Assembly (NCBI GenBank): GCA_937875715.1
Contig: CALEHZ010000246.1
Location: 1 to 6,944, forward strand
Source of the DNA: an uncultured Campylobacter sp.
GTDB lineage: Bacteria; Campylobacterota; Campylobacteria; Campylobacterales; Campylobacteraceae
Length of the DNA stretch: 6,944 nt
Direction of reading: 5' to 3'
Below, piece by piece: positions 1 through 4,583 of this stretch (positions are counted from its first letter, which is position 1; each line of letters begins with the position of its first letter). Made by a program: the position numbers and the translations under genes. The notes under the pieces are model-generated. The model worked only from the letters and a program-made list of their open reading frames with translations. It ran no database searches and had not been told where the DNA came from.

Positions 1-718
1 GCTTGTAGCAGGCGTGGCGATGGGGCTAGTTTTTGAAGGCGATAAACACGCGATTTTAACAGACATTATGGGCTTAGAAGACCACGATGGAGATATGGAC
101 TTTAAAGTAGCTGGAAGCCGTGATGGCATCACCGCACTTCAAATGGATATAAAGCTAGGTGGCATAAGCCAAGAGGTGCTAAAAGAAGCCTTAGCGCAGG
201 CAAAAGAAGGCAGAGAGCATATCCTCTCACTTATGGAGGCAGCTGACGCGCAAATCGTGCTAAATGAAGAGGTTTTACCAAAGCTAGAGCTATTTAGCAT
301 AGACCCAAGCAAAATCGTAGATATCATCGGCCAAGCTGGCAAAACTATCAAAGAAATCATTGAAAAATGGGGCGTAAATATAGATTTGGATAGAGAAAAA
401 GGCGAGGTAAAAATCCAAGGCAGCCAAAAAAGCGCAGTTGATGGCGCAAAAGAGCATATTTTAGGCATTGCAAATAGCTCTTTTGGCGGACGAAAAGGGG
501 CGGGCAAAAAAGCTGATATCAGCTCATTTAGCGTGGGCGAGAGCTTTAATGGCGTGGTAAAAAATCGCACTAGCTTTGGCGCTTTTGTGGGGCTTAGAGA
601 TGGCGTAGATGGACTACTTCACATCAGCAAAATCAAAGGCGAACTAAAAGAAGGTGATAAGATAAATGTAAAAATTGCTGAGATTAAAAACGGCAAAATT
701 TCGCTAGAATTGGTATGA
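1..718 (+). CDS. pnp: Polyribonucleotide nucleotidyltransferase (PNPase), C-terminal part; 5' end outside the window
   Basis: PNPase is a trimeric 3'-5' phosphorolytic exoribonuclease of cytoplasmic RNA decay. The reading frame is open from base 2 (…[14 protein letters not shown]), so the gene enters from the left; the GTG at 14 and ATG at 20 are internal codons, not starts. Domains in order: the end of the second RNase PH core, with [17 protein letters not shown] carrying the three residues known to be catalytic in E. coli PNPase (D486, D492, K494; here codons at 80, 98 and 104); a KH domain at about bases 284-469 with its GQAG (GxxG) loop; a basic Gly/Lys linker; and an S1 domain at about 533-715. 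The protein stops right after the S1 fold (…ISLELV), without the longer tail of E. coli. The TGA at 716-718 is followed after four bases by an AT-rich inverted repeat. No frameshift or missing key residue is seen. Identification is certain. Confidence 0.97.
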   Translation, partial: LVAGVAMGLVFEGDKHAILTDIMGLEDHDGDMDFKVAGSRDGITALQMDIKLGGISQEVLKEALAQAKEGREHILSLMEAADAQIVLNEEVLPKLELFSIDPSKIVDIIGQAGKTIKEIIEKWGVNIDLDREKGEVKIQGSQKSAVDGAKEHILGIANSSFGGRKGAGKKADISSFSVGESFNGVVKNRTSFGAFVGLRDGVDGLLHISKIKGELKEGDKINVKIAEIKNGKISLELV

Positions 719-722
719 GTTT

Positions 723-747
723 AGAAAATTCAAAGCCTGAATTTTCT
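723..747. repeat. 10-bp inverted repeat just after the pnp stop codon
   Basis: AGAAAATTCA (723-732) and TGAATTTTCT (738-747) are perfect complements separated by the 5-base loop AAGCC, so the 3' end of pnp mRNA can form a 10-bp AU-rich stem starting four bases after the stop. No T-run follows, so it is not a classical intrinsic terminator. The right arm (738-747) is also the left terminal repeat of the palindromic element that ends at 896, so the short hairpin and the long-range fold are mutually exclusive. Confidence 0.75.
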
Positions 748-896
748 GAGTGTGGCTTGTCTCGTGGCTTATTTTTACTAAACTTCGCTCACACTTCACT
801 GCGCCGCACAAAAGTGCGGCTCATTCGTGTTCGCTCAGTTTAGCAAAACTAAGCTCACGATACTTCGCCAAGGTGTTTTAGAAAATTCAGACTTTG
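731..896. repeat. Nested palindromic element, copy A (MITE-like or structured-RNA-like)
   Basis: The ends form terminal inverted repeats: 731-747 pairs with 880-896 at 16 of 17 positions. Inside, successive stems are 753-756/867-870, 762-766/856-860, 767-771/850-854 (T855 bulged), 773-776/845-848, 778-783/838-843 (CTAAAC/GTTTAG), 791-794/827-830 (ACAC/GTGT) and an apical 803-809/814-820 (GCCGCAC/GTGCGGC) closing an AAAA loop. The internal loops carry repeated TTCGCTC words (784-790, 831-837). Three blocks recur in the same order downstream of flhA: TGAGTGTGGCTTGTCTCG (747-764), CTTCACTGCGCCGCAC (794-809) and GTGCGGCTCATTCG (814-827). No transposase or reading frame is visible. It could be a non-autonomous mobile element, a REP/BIME-type repeat or a structured RNA. 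I recognise no named family, and the stem boundaries are by eye. Confidence 0.72.
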
Positions 897-916
897 GAAA
901 ATTCACTGGACAGATT

Positions 917-954
917 TGAATTTTCTGAATTTTCTGAATTTTTTAGAAAATTCA
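917..954. repeat. Short tandem array of TGAATTTTC with an inverted copy
   Basis: Two exact head-to-tail copies of the 9-bp unit TGAATTTTC (917-934) run into a third, degraded copy (TGAATTTTT). An inverted copy, AGAAAATTCA, follows at 945-954. Copy 926-935 can pair with 945-954 as a 10-bp stem with a 9-base loop. A near-match, GGAAAATTCA, lies just upstream at 896-905. The same 9-bp unit is tandemly repeated after flhA. Confidence 0.8.
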
Positions 955-986
955 AAACCAAAAAATACCCCACACTCCCAAAAAAC

Positions 987-1048
987 GCTAGAATTTTTAT
1001 GAATTTTCTAAAATTAGCAATTTTTAGAAAATTCATAAAAATTCTAGC
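987..1048. repeat. Perfect inverted repeat with 27-bp arms and 8-base loop upstream of gatB
   Basis: Positions 987-1013 and 1022-1048 are exact reverse complements over 27 bases, separated by TTAGCAAT. The arms are AT-rich, begin GCTAGAATTTTTATG and include the recurrent TGAATTTTCT word (1000-1009, with AGAAAATTCA at 1026-1035). The right arm ends ten bases before the gatB -10 box, so it occupies the -35/upstream region of that promoter. No T-run follows, which argues against an intrinsic terminator. Perfect arms outside a gene suggest recent origin, gene conversion or selection for the structure. Confidence 0.9.
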
Positions 1049-1058
1049 TAAATTTCGC

Positions 1059-1064
1059 TATAAT
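1059..1064 (+). promoter_or_regulatory. Probable sigma70 promoter of gatB (-10 box TATAAT)
   Basis: TATAAT, preceded by CGC, is a consensus -10 box about 27 bases upstream of the gatB ATG. It predicts transcription starting near 1070 and a leader of about 20 bases. As is usual in Campylobacter no -35 consensus is visible; the sequence expected to act upstream is the AT-rich right arm of the 27-bp inverted repeat. The ribosome binding site is a modest AAAGG (1081-1085), six bases before the ATG at 1092. Confidence 0.72.
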
Positions 1065-1091
1065 CGCTAAATTTTATTTTAAAGGCAAAAA

Positions 1092-2516
1092 ATGTTTGAA
1101 ACTATAATCGGACTTGAGGTCCATTGTCAATTAAATACCAAAACTAAGATATTTTGTTCGTGTGCGACTAGCTTTGGAGATGAGGCAAATGCTAATACTT
1201 GCCCAACTTGTCTGGCGCTGCCTGGAGCTCTTCCGGTGCTAAATAAAGAAGCACTACAAAAGGCAGCTAGCTTTGGCTTTGCGGTAAATGCGAAGGTAAA
1301 TCAAAAATCAGCTTTTGATAGAAAAAATTATTTTTATCCAGATTTGCCAAAAGCGTATCAAATATCGCAGTGGACGACACCTGTGGTAGAAAATGGCGAG
1401 CTTTTTATCACCACTGATGCTGGCGAAAAGCGCATTGGCATTACACGCGCTCACCTTGAAGAAGACGCCGGTAAAAACACGCACGGAGCAAGTTCAAGCA
1501 TGGTGGATCTTACCCGCTCGGGCACGCCACTACTAGAAATCGTAAGCGAACCTGATATGCGCTCGGCTGACGAGGCTGTGGCGTATCTAAAAAAGCTTCA
1601 TAGCATTTTGCGCTTTTTAAACATAAGCGATGCGAATATGCAAGAAGGTAGTTTTCGCTGTGATGTGAATGTAAGCATCCGTCCGGTGGGCGATCCTAAG
1701 CTCTATACAAGAGTGGAAATAAAAAATCTTAACTCATTTCGCTTTATCGCAAAAGCGATAGAATACGAAGTAGAGCGCCAAAAAAATGCCTGGGAAGATG
1801 GAAAATATGATAGCGAAGTCGTCCAAGAAACTCGTCTTTTTGATACAAACAAGCTTGTAACAAAGCCTATGCGAAGCAAAGAAGAAGCGGCTGAATATCG
1901 CTATTTTCCAGACCCAGACTTGCTGCCTGCGGTGCTAAGTGATGAGATGATGGCAGCAGCTAGAAATCTGCCTGAACTGCCTGATGAGAAAAAAACTAGA
2001 TATGTAGAAAAGCTTGGCTTAAAGCCTTATGATGCTGGTGTAATCGTATCTAGCTATGAAATGGCAAGGTATTTTGAGGATTTAATAAATGCTGGACTTT
2101 CGCCAAAACTATGCGTAACTTGGCTGTGTGTGGAGCTTTTAGGACGCCTTAAAAACGGCGTTACAATAGAAAATAGTCCAGTTAGCAGTGCTAAAATGAT
2201 TGAGCTTTTAAAGGCGATTGAAGATAGCACGATTAGTGCAAATGCTGCTAAAAAGGTGCTTGATGAGCTTGTGGCTGATGAGAGTGCACAAGTGGGTGCT
2301 GTGATAGATAAGCTTGGGCTTAAGCAAGTAAGCGATGATGGCGCAATAATCGCTATAATTGATGCGGTGCTAGGCGCAAACGCTGAAAAAGTCACTGAGT
2401 ATAAAAGTGGAAAAGATAAGCTGTTTGGCTTTTTTGTAGGGCAGGTGATGAAAGAAGGCAAAGGCGCCTTTAATCCAGCAAAGGTAAATGAGCTATTAAA
2501 GGCGAAATTGGGCTAG
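1092..2516 (+). CDS. gatB: Aspartyl/glutamyl-tRNA(Asn/Gln) amidotransferase subunit B
   Basis: GatB is the tRNA-binding kinase subunit of GatCAB, which amidates misacylated Glu-tRNA(Gln), and Asp-tRNA(Asn) where needed, in bacteria lacking the direct synthetase. At 474 aa the length is typical. The N-terminus has the family hallmark [16 protein letters not shown] followed by a four-cysteine zinc site (C22, C24, C37, C40). Further family blocks are [56 protein letters not shown] and [18 protein letters not shown]. The C-terminal helical/YqeY-like tRNA-binding domain ends [24 protein letters not shown]. The start is fixed by the family N-terminus and the AAAGG site. gatA and gatC are not adjacent, as is common in this group. 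The TAG stop lies inside a copy of the CTAGAATTTTTTGAATTTTC repeat. Two small genes and gpsA follow on the same strand, probably co-transcribed. Confidence 0.99.
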   Translation: MFETIIGLEVHCQLNTKTKIFCSCATSFGDEANANTCPTCLALPGALPVLNKEALQKAASFGFAVNAKVNQKSAFDRKNYFYPDLPKAYQISQWTTPVVENGELFITTDAGEKRIGITRAHLEEDAGKNTHGASSSMVDLTRSGTPLLEIVSEPDMRSADEAVAYLKKLHSILRFLNISDANMQEGSFRCDVNVSIRPVGDPKLYTRVEIKNLNSFRFIAKAIEYEVERQKNAWEDGKYDSEVVQETRLFDTNKLVTKPMRSKEEAAEYRYFPDPDLLPAVLSDEMMAAARNLPELPDEKKTRYVEKLGLKPYDAGVIVSSYEMARYFEDLINAGLSPKLCVTWLCVELLGRLKNGVTIENSPVSSAKMIELLKAIEDSTISANAAKKVLDELVADESAQVGAVIDKLGLKQVSDDGAIIAIIDAVLGANAEKVTEYKSGKDKLFGFFVGQVMKEGKGAFNPAKVNELLKAKLG

Positions 2517-2535
2517 AATTTTTTGAATTTTCTAG
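2513..2535. repeat. Copy of the gatB-upstream hairpin arm, overlapping the gatB stop
   Basis: Positions 2513-2534 match 988-1010 (the left arm of the gatB-upstream hairpin) at every base except for one missing A. The first four bases, CTAG, contain the gatB stop codon (2514-2516). The segment is itself weakly palindromic, beginning CTAGAA and ending TTCTAG. The repeat therefore brackets gatB on both sides, and here it also carries coding information. Confidence 0.78.
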
Positions 2536-2554
2536 TACAAAAGGCAGAGCAAAG

Positions 2555-2743
2555 ATGAAAAAGTGGCAAGAGCTGATTTTAAACTCGCTTTTAAATTTTA
2601 GTATGGCTTTGGTGGCTGGTGGATTTTTAAAACTAGTTTTGGATAAAGGTAGTGCGATAAGTTCTGTAATTGTGATTATCTGTGGTGTTTATTTATTTGG
2701 ATTTTTGTCTGTATTGACATACAATAGCGATAAGGAGAAATGA
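2555..2743 (+). CDS. Small two-helix membrane protein, unknown function
   Basis: This 62-residue protein starts with a polar MKKWQE, then has two predicted membrane segments at about residues 9-29 and 35-56, joined by a short charged turn (DKGSA), and ends in a charged NSDKEK tail. There is no signal-peptidase site or recognisable catalytic motif, and I do not recognise the family. The start has only a weak, distant AAGG (2541-2544). The gap to gatB is 38 bases with no promoter seen, so it is probably co-transcribed with gatB. Its stop overlaps the next small gene (TGATG), which supports real translation of both. It could be a small inner-membrane subunit or a lineage-specific accessory protein; no function is assigned. 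Confidence 0.75.
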   Translation: MKKWQELILNSLLNFSMALVAGGFLKLVLDKGSAISSVIVIICGVYLFGFLSVLTYNSDKEK

Positions 2744-2847
2744 TGGATTTGGCGGCTTGGATTGTTGTAATTTTAACTATTGCGGCTAGTTTTTTTGGCT
2801 ACTGGGTGGCAAATGCTGAAAAGAAAAAACCGGCTTTAAAAAACTAG
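2743..2847 (+). CDS. Very small single-helix membrane protein, unknown function (about 34 aa)
   Basis: The predicted product is 34 residues: MDLAAW, then one hydrophobic helix (about residues 3-24, rich in I, V, A and F), then a basic tail (EKKKPALKN). A good Shine-Dalgarno, AAGGAG (2732-2737), lies five bases before the ATG at 2743. An in-frame ATG at 2740 would add one Met but sits only two bases from it. The gene overlaps the stop of the preceding small gene (TGATG), and its own TAG overlaps the AGGA that serves gpsA. This tight packing, the strong ribosome site and the helix-plus-positive-tail layout support a real gene of a size often missed by automatic callers. Function unknown; it may partner the 62-aa protein. 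Confidence 0.65.
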   Translation: MDLAAWIVVILTIAASFFGYWVANAEKKKPALKN

Positions 2848-2855
2848 GATAAAAC

Positions 2856-3755
2856 ATGGCAAATATCGCAGTTATCGGTGCTGGAGCGTGGGGTAGGGCA
2901 CTTAGCTACGCCCTTGGGCTTAATAATTCTTGTAAAAACGCATCAGCCACTGGGCGCAGCACAAATGAGCTTTGTTCGCTTAATGAGGCTTTTAAAAGCG
3001 AATATATCGTCTTTGCGATGGCTACACAAAAGACAAGAGAATTCTTAGAAAAAAACGCTGATAAAATAAATGAGAATTCTAGAATTCTAGTAGCCCAAAA
3101 GGGCATTGAGACAAGCACAGGAGCCTTTTTACACGATATTTTTAAAGAATATTTTGACGCTAAAAATCTAGCATTTTTGAGCGGTCCAAGCTTTGCTAGT
3201 GAAGTAGAAAATAATCTGCCTTGTGCGGTGGTGGTTTCAAGCTTTGATGAGAATTTGGCTAAGAACTGGGCTAGTTTTTTTCCGCCTTTTATGAAGTCTT
3301 ATGAGAGCGATGATGTCGTGGGCTGCGAGATTTGCGGTGCGTATAAAAATGTAATCGCAATAGCTGGTGGAATCTGCGATGGGCTTGGGCTTGGAAATAA
3401 CGCAAGGGCAAGTTTAATGGCGCGTGGCTTAGTAGAAATGGCTAGATTTGGCGAATTTTTTGAGGCAAAAAGTGAAACATTTTTAGGGCTCTCTGGCGCT
3501 GGGGATTTGTTTCTCTCTGCTAGTAGCGAGCTTTCACGCAATTTTAGAGTGGGCAAAATGCTAGCAAAAGGCGTTCATTTGTCTGCTATATTAGAGAATT
3601 TGGGTGAAGTGGCAGAAGGTGTGCCCACAGCTCACGCAGTTGTCAAAATAGCTGAAAATAAGGGGATTTATACGCCGATTGCCACGCAGATTTCAGCTGT
3701 GATAAATGGCAAAGATGTCCGCCTAGCACTTGCTGATTTGCTTAAAAAAAGCTGA
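2856..3755 (+). CDS. gpsA: Glycerol-3-phosphate dehydrogenase [NAD(P)+]
   Basis: GpsA reduces dihydroxyacetone phosphate to sn-glycerol-3-phosphate, the backbone precursor of membrane phospholipids, in the cytosol. The 299-aa protein opens with a Rossmann dinucleotide-binding motif, GAGAWG (residues 8-13). It then shows QKGIE (K82), the FLSGPSFASEV substrate loop (107-117), YKNVIAIAGG with the expected catalytic lysine K164, the conserved NNARASLMARGLVEM (181-195), GLSGAGDLFLS (211-221) and EGVPTAHAV (254-262). It is shorter than the roughly 340-aa E. coli enzyme, mainly in the N-terminal domain after the first beta strand, as I recall for epsilonproteobacterial GpsA. The start has AGGA (2846-2849) with six bases of spacing, overlapping the stop of the tiny upstream gene, so it is probably the last gene of the gatB operon. 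The stop TGA forms the first bases of a TGAATTTTATGAATT run. Confidence 0.98.
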   Translation: MANIAVIGAGAWGRALSYALGLNNSCKNASATGRSTNELCSLNEAFKSEYIVFAMATQKTREFLEKNADKINENSRILVAQKGIETSTGAFLHDIFKEYFDAKNLAFLSGPSFASEVENNLPCAVVVSSFDENLAKNWASFFPPFMKSYESDDVVGCEICGAYKNVIAIAGGICDGLGLGNNARASLMARGLVEMARFGEFFEAKSETFLGLSGAGDLFLSASSELSRNFRVGKMLAKGVHLSAILENLGEVAEGVPTAHAVVKIAENKGIYTPIATQISAVINGKDVRLALADLLKKS

Positions 3756-3778
3756 ATTTTATGAATTATTACAAAAGC

Positions 3779-4051
3779 TTATCTGTCTCTTAGACCAAGC
3801 TCTTTTACAAGATTGCTATAAACCTCGTATTTAGTAGCTTTTAAATATTTTAATAGACGCTTTCTGCGACCTACTAATTTTAAAAGACCAAGACGTGAGC
3901 TAAAATCTTTTTTGTTGATTTTAAGGTGTTCTGTAAGCTCACTAATACGTGTGCTAAGAAGTGCGATTTGAACCTCGGCAGAGCCGGTGTCACCTGATTT
4001 TCTAGCGAATTTCGCAATGATTTGCGATTTTTGCGCCGTATCCAAAGCCAT
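3779..4051 (-). CDS. rpsO: 30S ribosomal protein S15
   Basis: S15 is a primary 16S rRNA-binding protein that nucleates assembly of the 30S platform. The 90-aa length is exactly typical. Visible family features are [20 protein letters not shown], the central [26 protein letters not shown] block that contacts rRNA, and the closing [19 protein letters not shown]. The start is fixed by the conserved MALDTAQK and a full AGGAGG Shine-Dalgarno (complement of 4057-4062) with five bases of spacing, as expected for a highly expressed gene. It is convergent with gpsA (23-bp gap) and divergent from the Rrf2 gene. In E. coli rpsO neighbours pnp; here the two are about 3 kb apart and in opposite orientation. 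Confidence 0.99.
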   Translation of the reverse strand: MALDTAQKSQIIAKFARKSGDTGSAEVQIALLSTRISELTEHLKINKKDFSSRLGLLKLVGRRKRLLKYLKATKYEVYSNLVKELGLRDR

Positions 4052-4085
4052 GTTAGCCTCCTGATAGGTAAAATAAAAAGTGGGA

Positions 4086-4091
4086 ATTATA
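4086..4091 (-). promoter_or_regulatory. Probable rpsO promoter (extended -10, TGATATAAT)
   Basis: On the minus strand the sequence reads TGATATAAT, a consensus -10 with a TGN extension, directly preceded by T-rich runs (complement of 4095-4110). That is the usual arrangement of Campylobacter housekeeping promoters. The predicted start near 4079 leaves a leader of about 28 bases that includes AGGAGG. Confidence 0.7.
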
Positions 4092-4145
4092 TCACAAAAA
4101 ACAAAAAAATAGCTTAAAATAAAGAAAATTTAATATATTTTTTGC

Positions 4146-4151
4146 TAAAAT
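4146..4151 (+). promoter_or_regulatory. Probable promoter of the Rrf2-flhA pair (extended -10, TGCTAAAAT)
   Basis: TAAAAT preceded by TGC forms an extended -10 behind an AT-rich stretch (4116-4142). The predicted start near 4158 gives a leader of about 24 bases containing AAGGA (4172-4176), five bases from the ATG at 4182. It sits about 55 bp from, and divergent to, the rpsO -10 box. As the only promoter I see ahead of flhA, it would drive both genes. No clear sigma54 or sigma28 flagellar promoter is apparent. A possible Rrf2 autoregulatory operator here cannot be identified by eye. Confidence 0.6.
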
Positions 4152-4181
4152 CCCGCACTTATTTTTATCAAAAGGACTTAC

Positions 4182-4583
4182 ATGTTATTTACAAAAGCTA
4201 GTGAATATGCGCTTTTAGCTAGCATTTATTTAATGGACGAAGAATATCCACAAGATGTCGAAAAAATAGCCTCTGAGCTATGTCTTTCTAAAGCTTTTTT
4301 AGCAAAAATTTTACAAAGCTTGGCAAAAGATGGCGTTCTAAAATCCTTTAAAGGCGCTGGCGGCGGCTTTTGCTTGGCAAGAAGTGCTAATGAAATTAAA
4401 CTAAAAGAAATCGCAGAAGCTGCTGAGAAGCATGAATTAAAGGTGTTTGTTTGCTCTGATGGTAACTCACCTTGCGATCCAAGCAGAGTTGCAAAATGTA
4501 AAGTTCATCCATTTTTCATGGCTTTACAAAGTAAAGTTGATGATTTTTTATCCTCTTTAACCCTTGCTGATTTGAGAAAATAA
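4182..4583 (+). CDS. Rrf2-family transcriptional regulator with three-cysteine (probable Fe-S) motif
   Basis: Rrf2 proteins are small winged-helix DNA-binding regulators, many of which sense iron, redox state or nitric oxide through an Fe-S cluster. The 133-aa protein has the typical N-terminus (MLFTKASEYALLASIYLM), a winged helix at about residues 22-66 with recognition region CLSKAFLAKILQSLAKDGVL and wing GAGGGFCLAR, then a helix and the cysteine region C91-x6-C98-x7-C106. IscR and NsrR have C-x5-C with a shorter second gap, so the spacing here is looser but compatible with cluster binding. C34 and C64 are additional cysteines. The start is supported by AAGGA five bases upstream. The stop TAA shares its last A with the flhA start (TAATG). 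A homologue next to rpsO and flhA is, as I recall, also present in C. jejuni. The exact subfamily (IscR-like, NsrR-like or other) is unresolved. Confidence 0.93.
   Translation: MLFTKASEYALLASIYLMDEEYPQDVEKIASELCLSKAFLAKILQSLAKDGVLKSFKGAGGGFCLARSANEIKLKEIAEAAEKHELKVFVCSDGNSPCDPSRVAKCKVHPFFMALQSKVDDFLSSLTLADLRK

Larger units (their letters stand above)
719..1091. other. Gene-free, repeat-packed spacer between pnp and gatB
   Basis: This 373-bp stretch has no credible coding region on either strand. From left to right it holds an AT-rich inverted repeat after the pnp stop (723-747), a nested palindromic element (731-896) with a GC-rich core, a short tandem array of TGAATTTTC (917-938) followed by an inverted copy (945-954), a T/A/C-rich stretch without visible structure (955-986), a perfect hairpin with 27-bp arms (987-1048), and the gatB promoter and ribosome binding site (1059-1091). 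Eight exact copies of TGAATTTTCT or its complement AGAAAATTCA occur here, in mixed orientation. For two core genes on the same strand in a small-genome lineage, this spacer is unusually long. Confidence 0.85.

Noticed and set aside
139..570. Minus-strand open frame of 143 codons inside pnp
   Set aside because: It is the complement of conserved PNPase coding sequence, has a Ser/Phe/Leu-rich composition typical of antisense shadows, and lacks a convincing start context. The minus-strand frames inside gatB, gpsA and flhA were set aside for the same reason.
14..718. A complete 234-aa gene starting at the GTG at 14
   Set aside because: The frame is open upstream to the window edge and the encoded sequence matches the interior of PNPase, so this is the 3' part of pnp.
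794..830. GC-rich stem GCCGCAC/GTGCGGC as an intrinsic terminator for pnp
   Set aside because: The stem is terminator-like, but the following bases (TCATTCGTGTTCG) contain no T-run. The same lack holds for copy B, so a repeat-element role fits better.
731..955. CRISPR array
   Set aside because: Repeat units are only 9-10 bp, occur in both orientations, and are directly tandem or irregularly spaced without uniform spacers.
3073..3088. 16-bp palindrome made of two AGAATTCT units inside gpsA
   Set aside because: It encodes conserved-looking GpsA sequence (ENSRILV) in frame. AT-rich codons can produce this by chance, and it is not the TGAATTTTCT word.
3776..3800. Hairpin between AAGCT near the gpsA end and AGCTT near the rpsO end as a bidirectional terminator
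   Set aside because: The stem is only five bases with a loop of more than 20 bases, which is too weak to call.
4052..4181. Riboswitch or long leader between rpsO and the Rrf2 gene
   Set aside because: The 130 bp are accounted for by two divergent promoters with leaders of about 25-30 bases; no further structure is visible.
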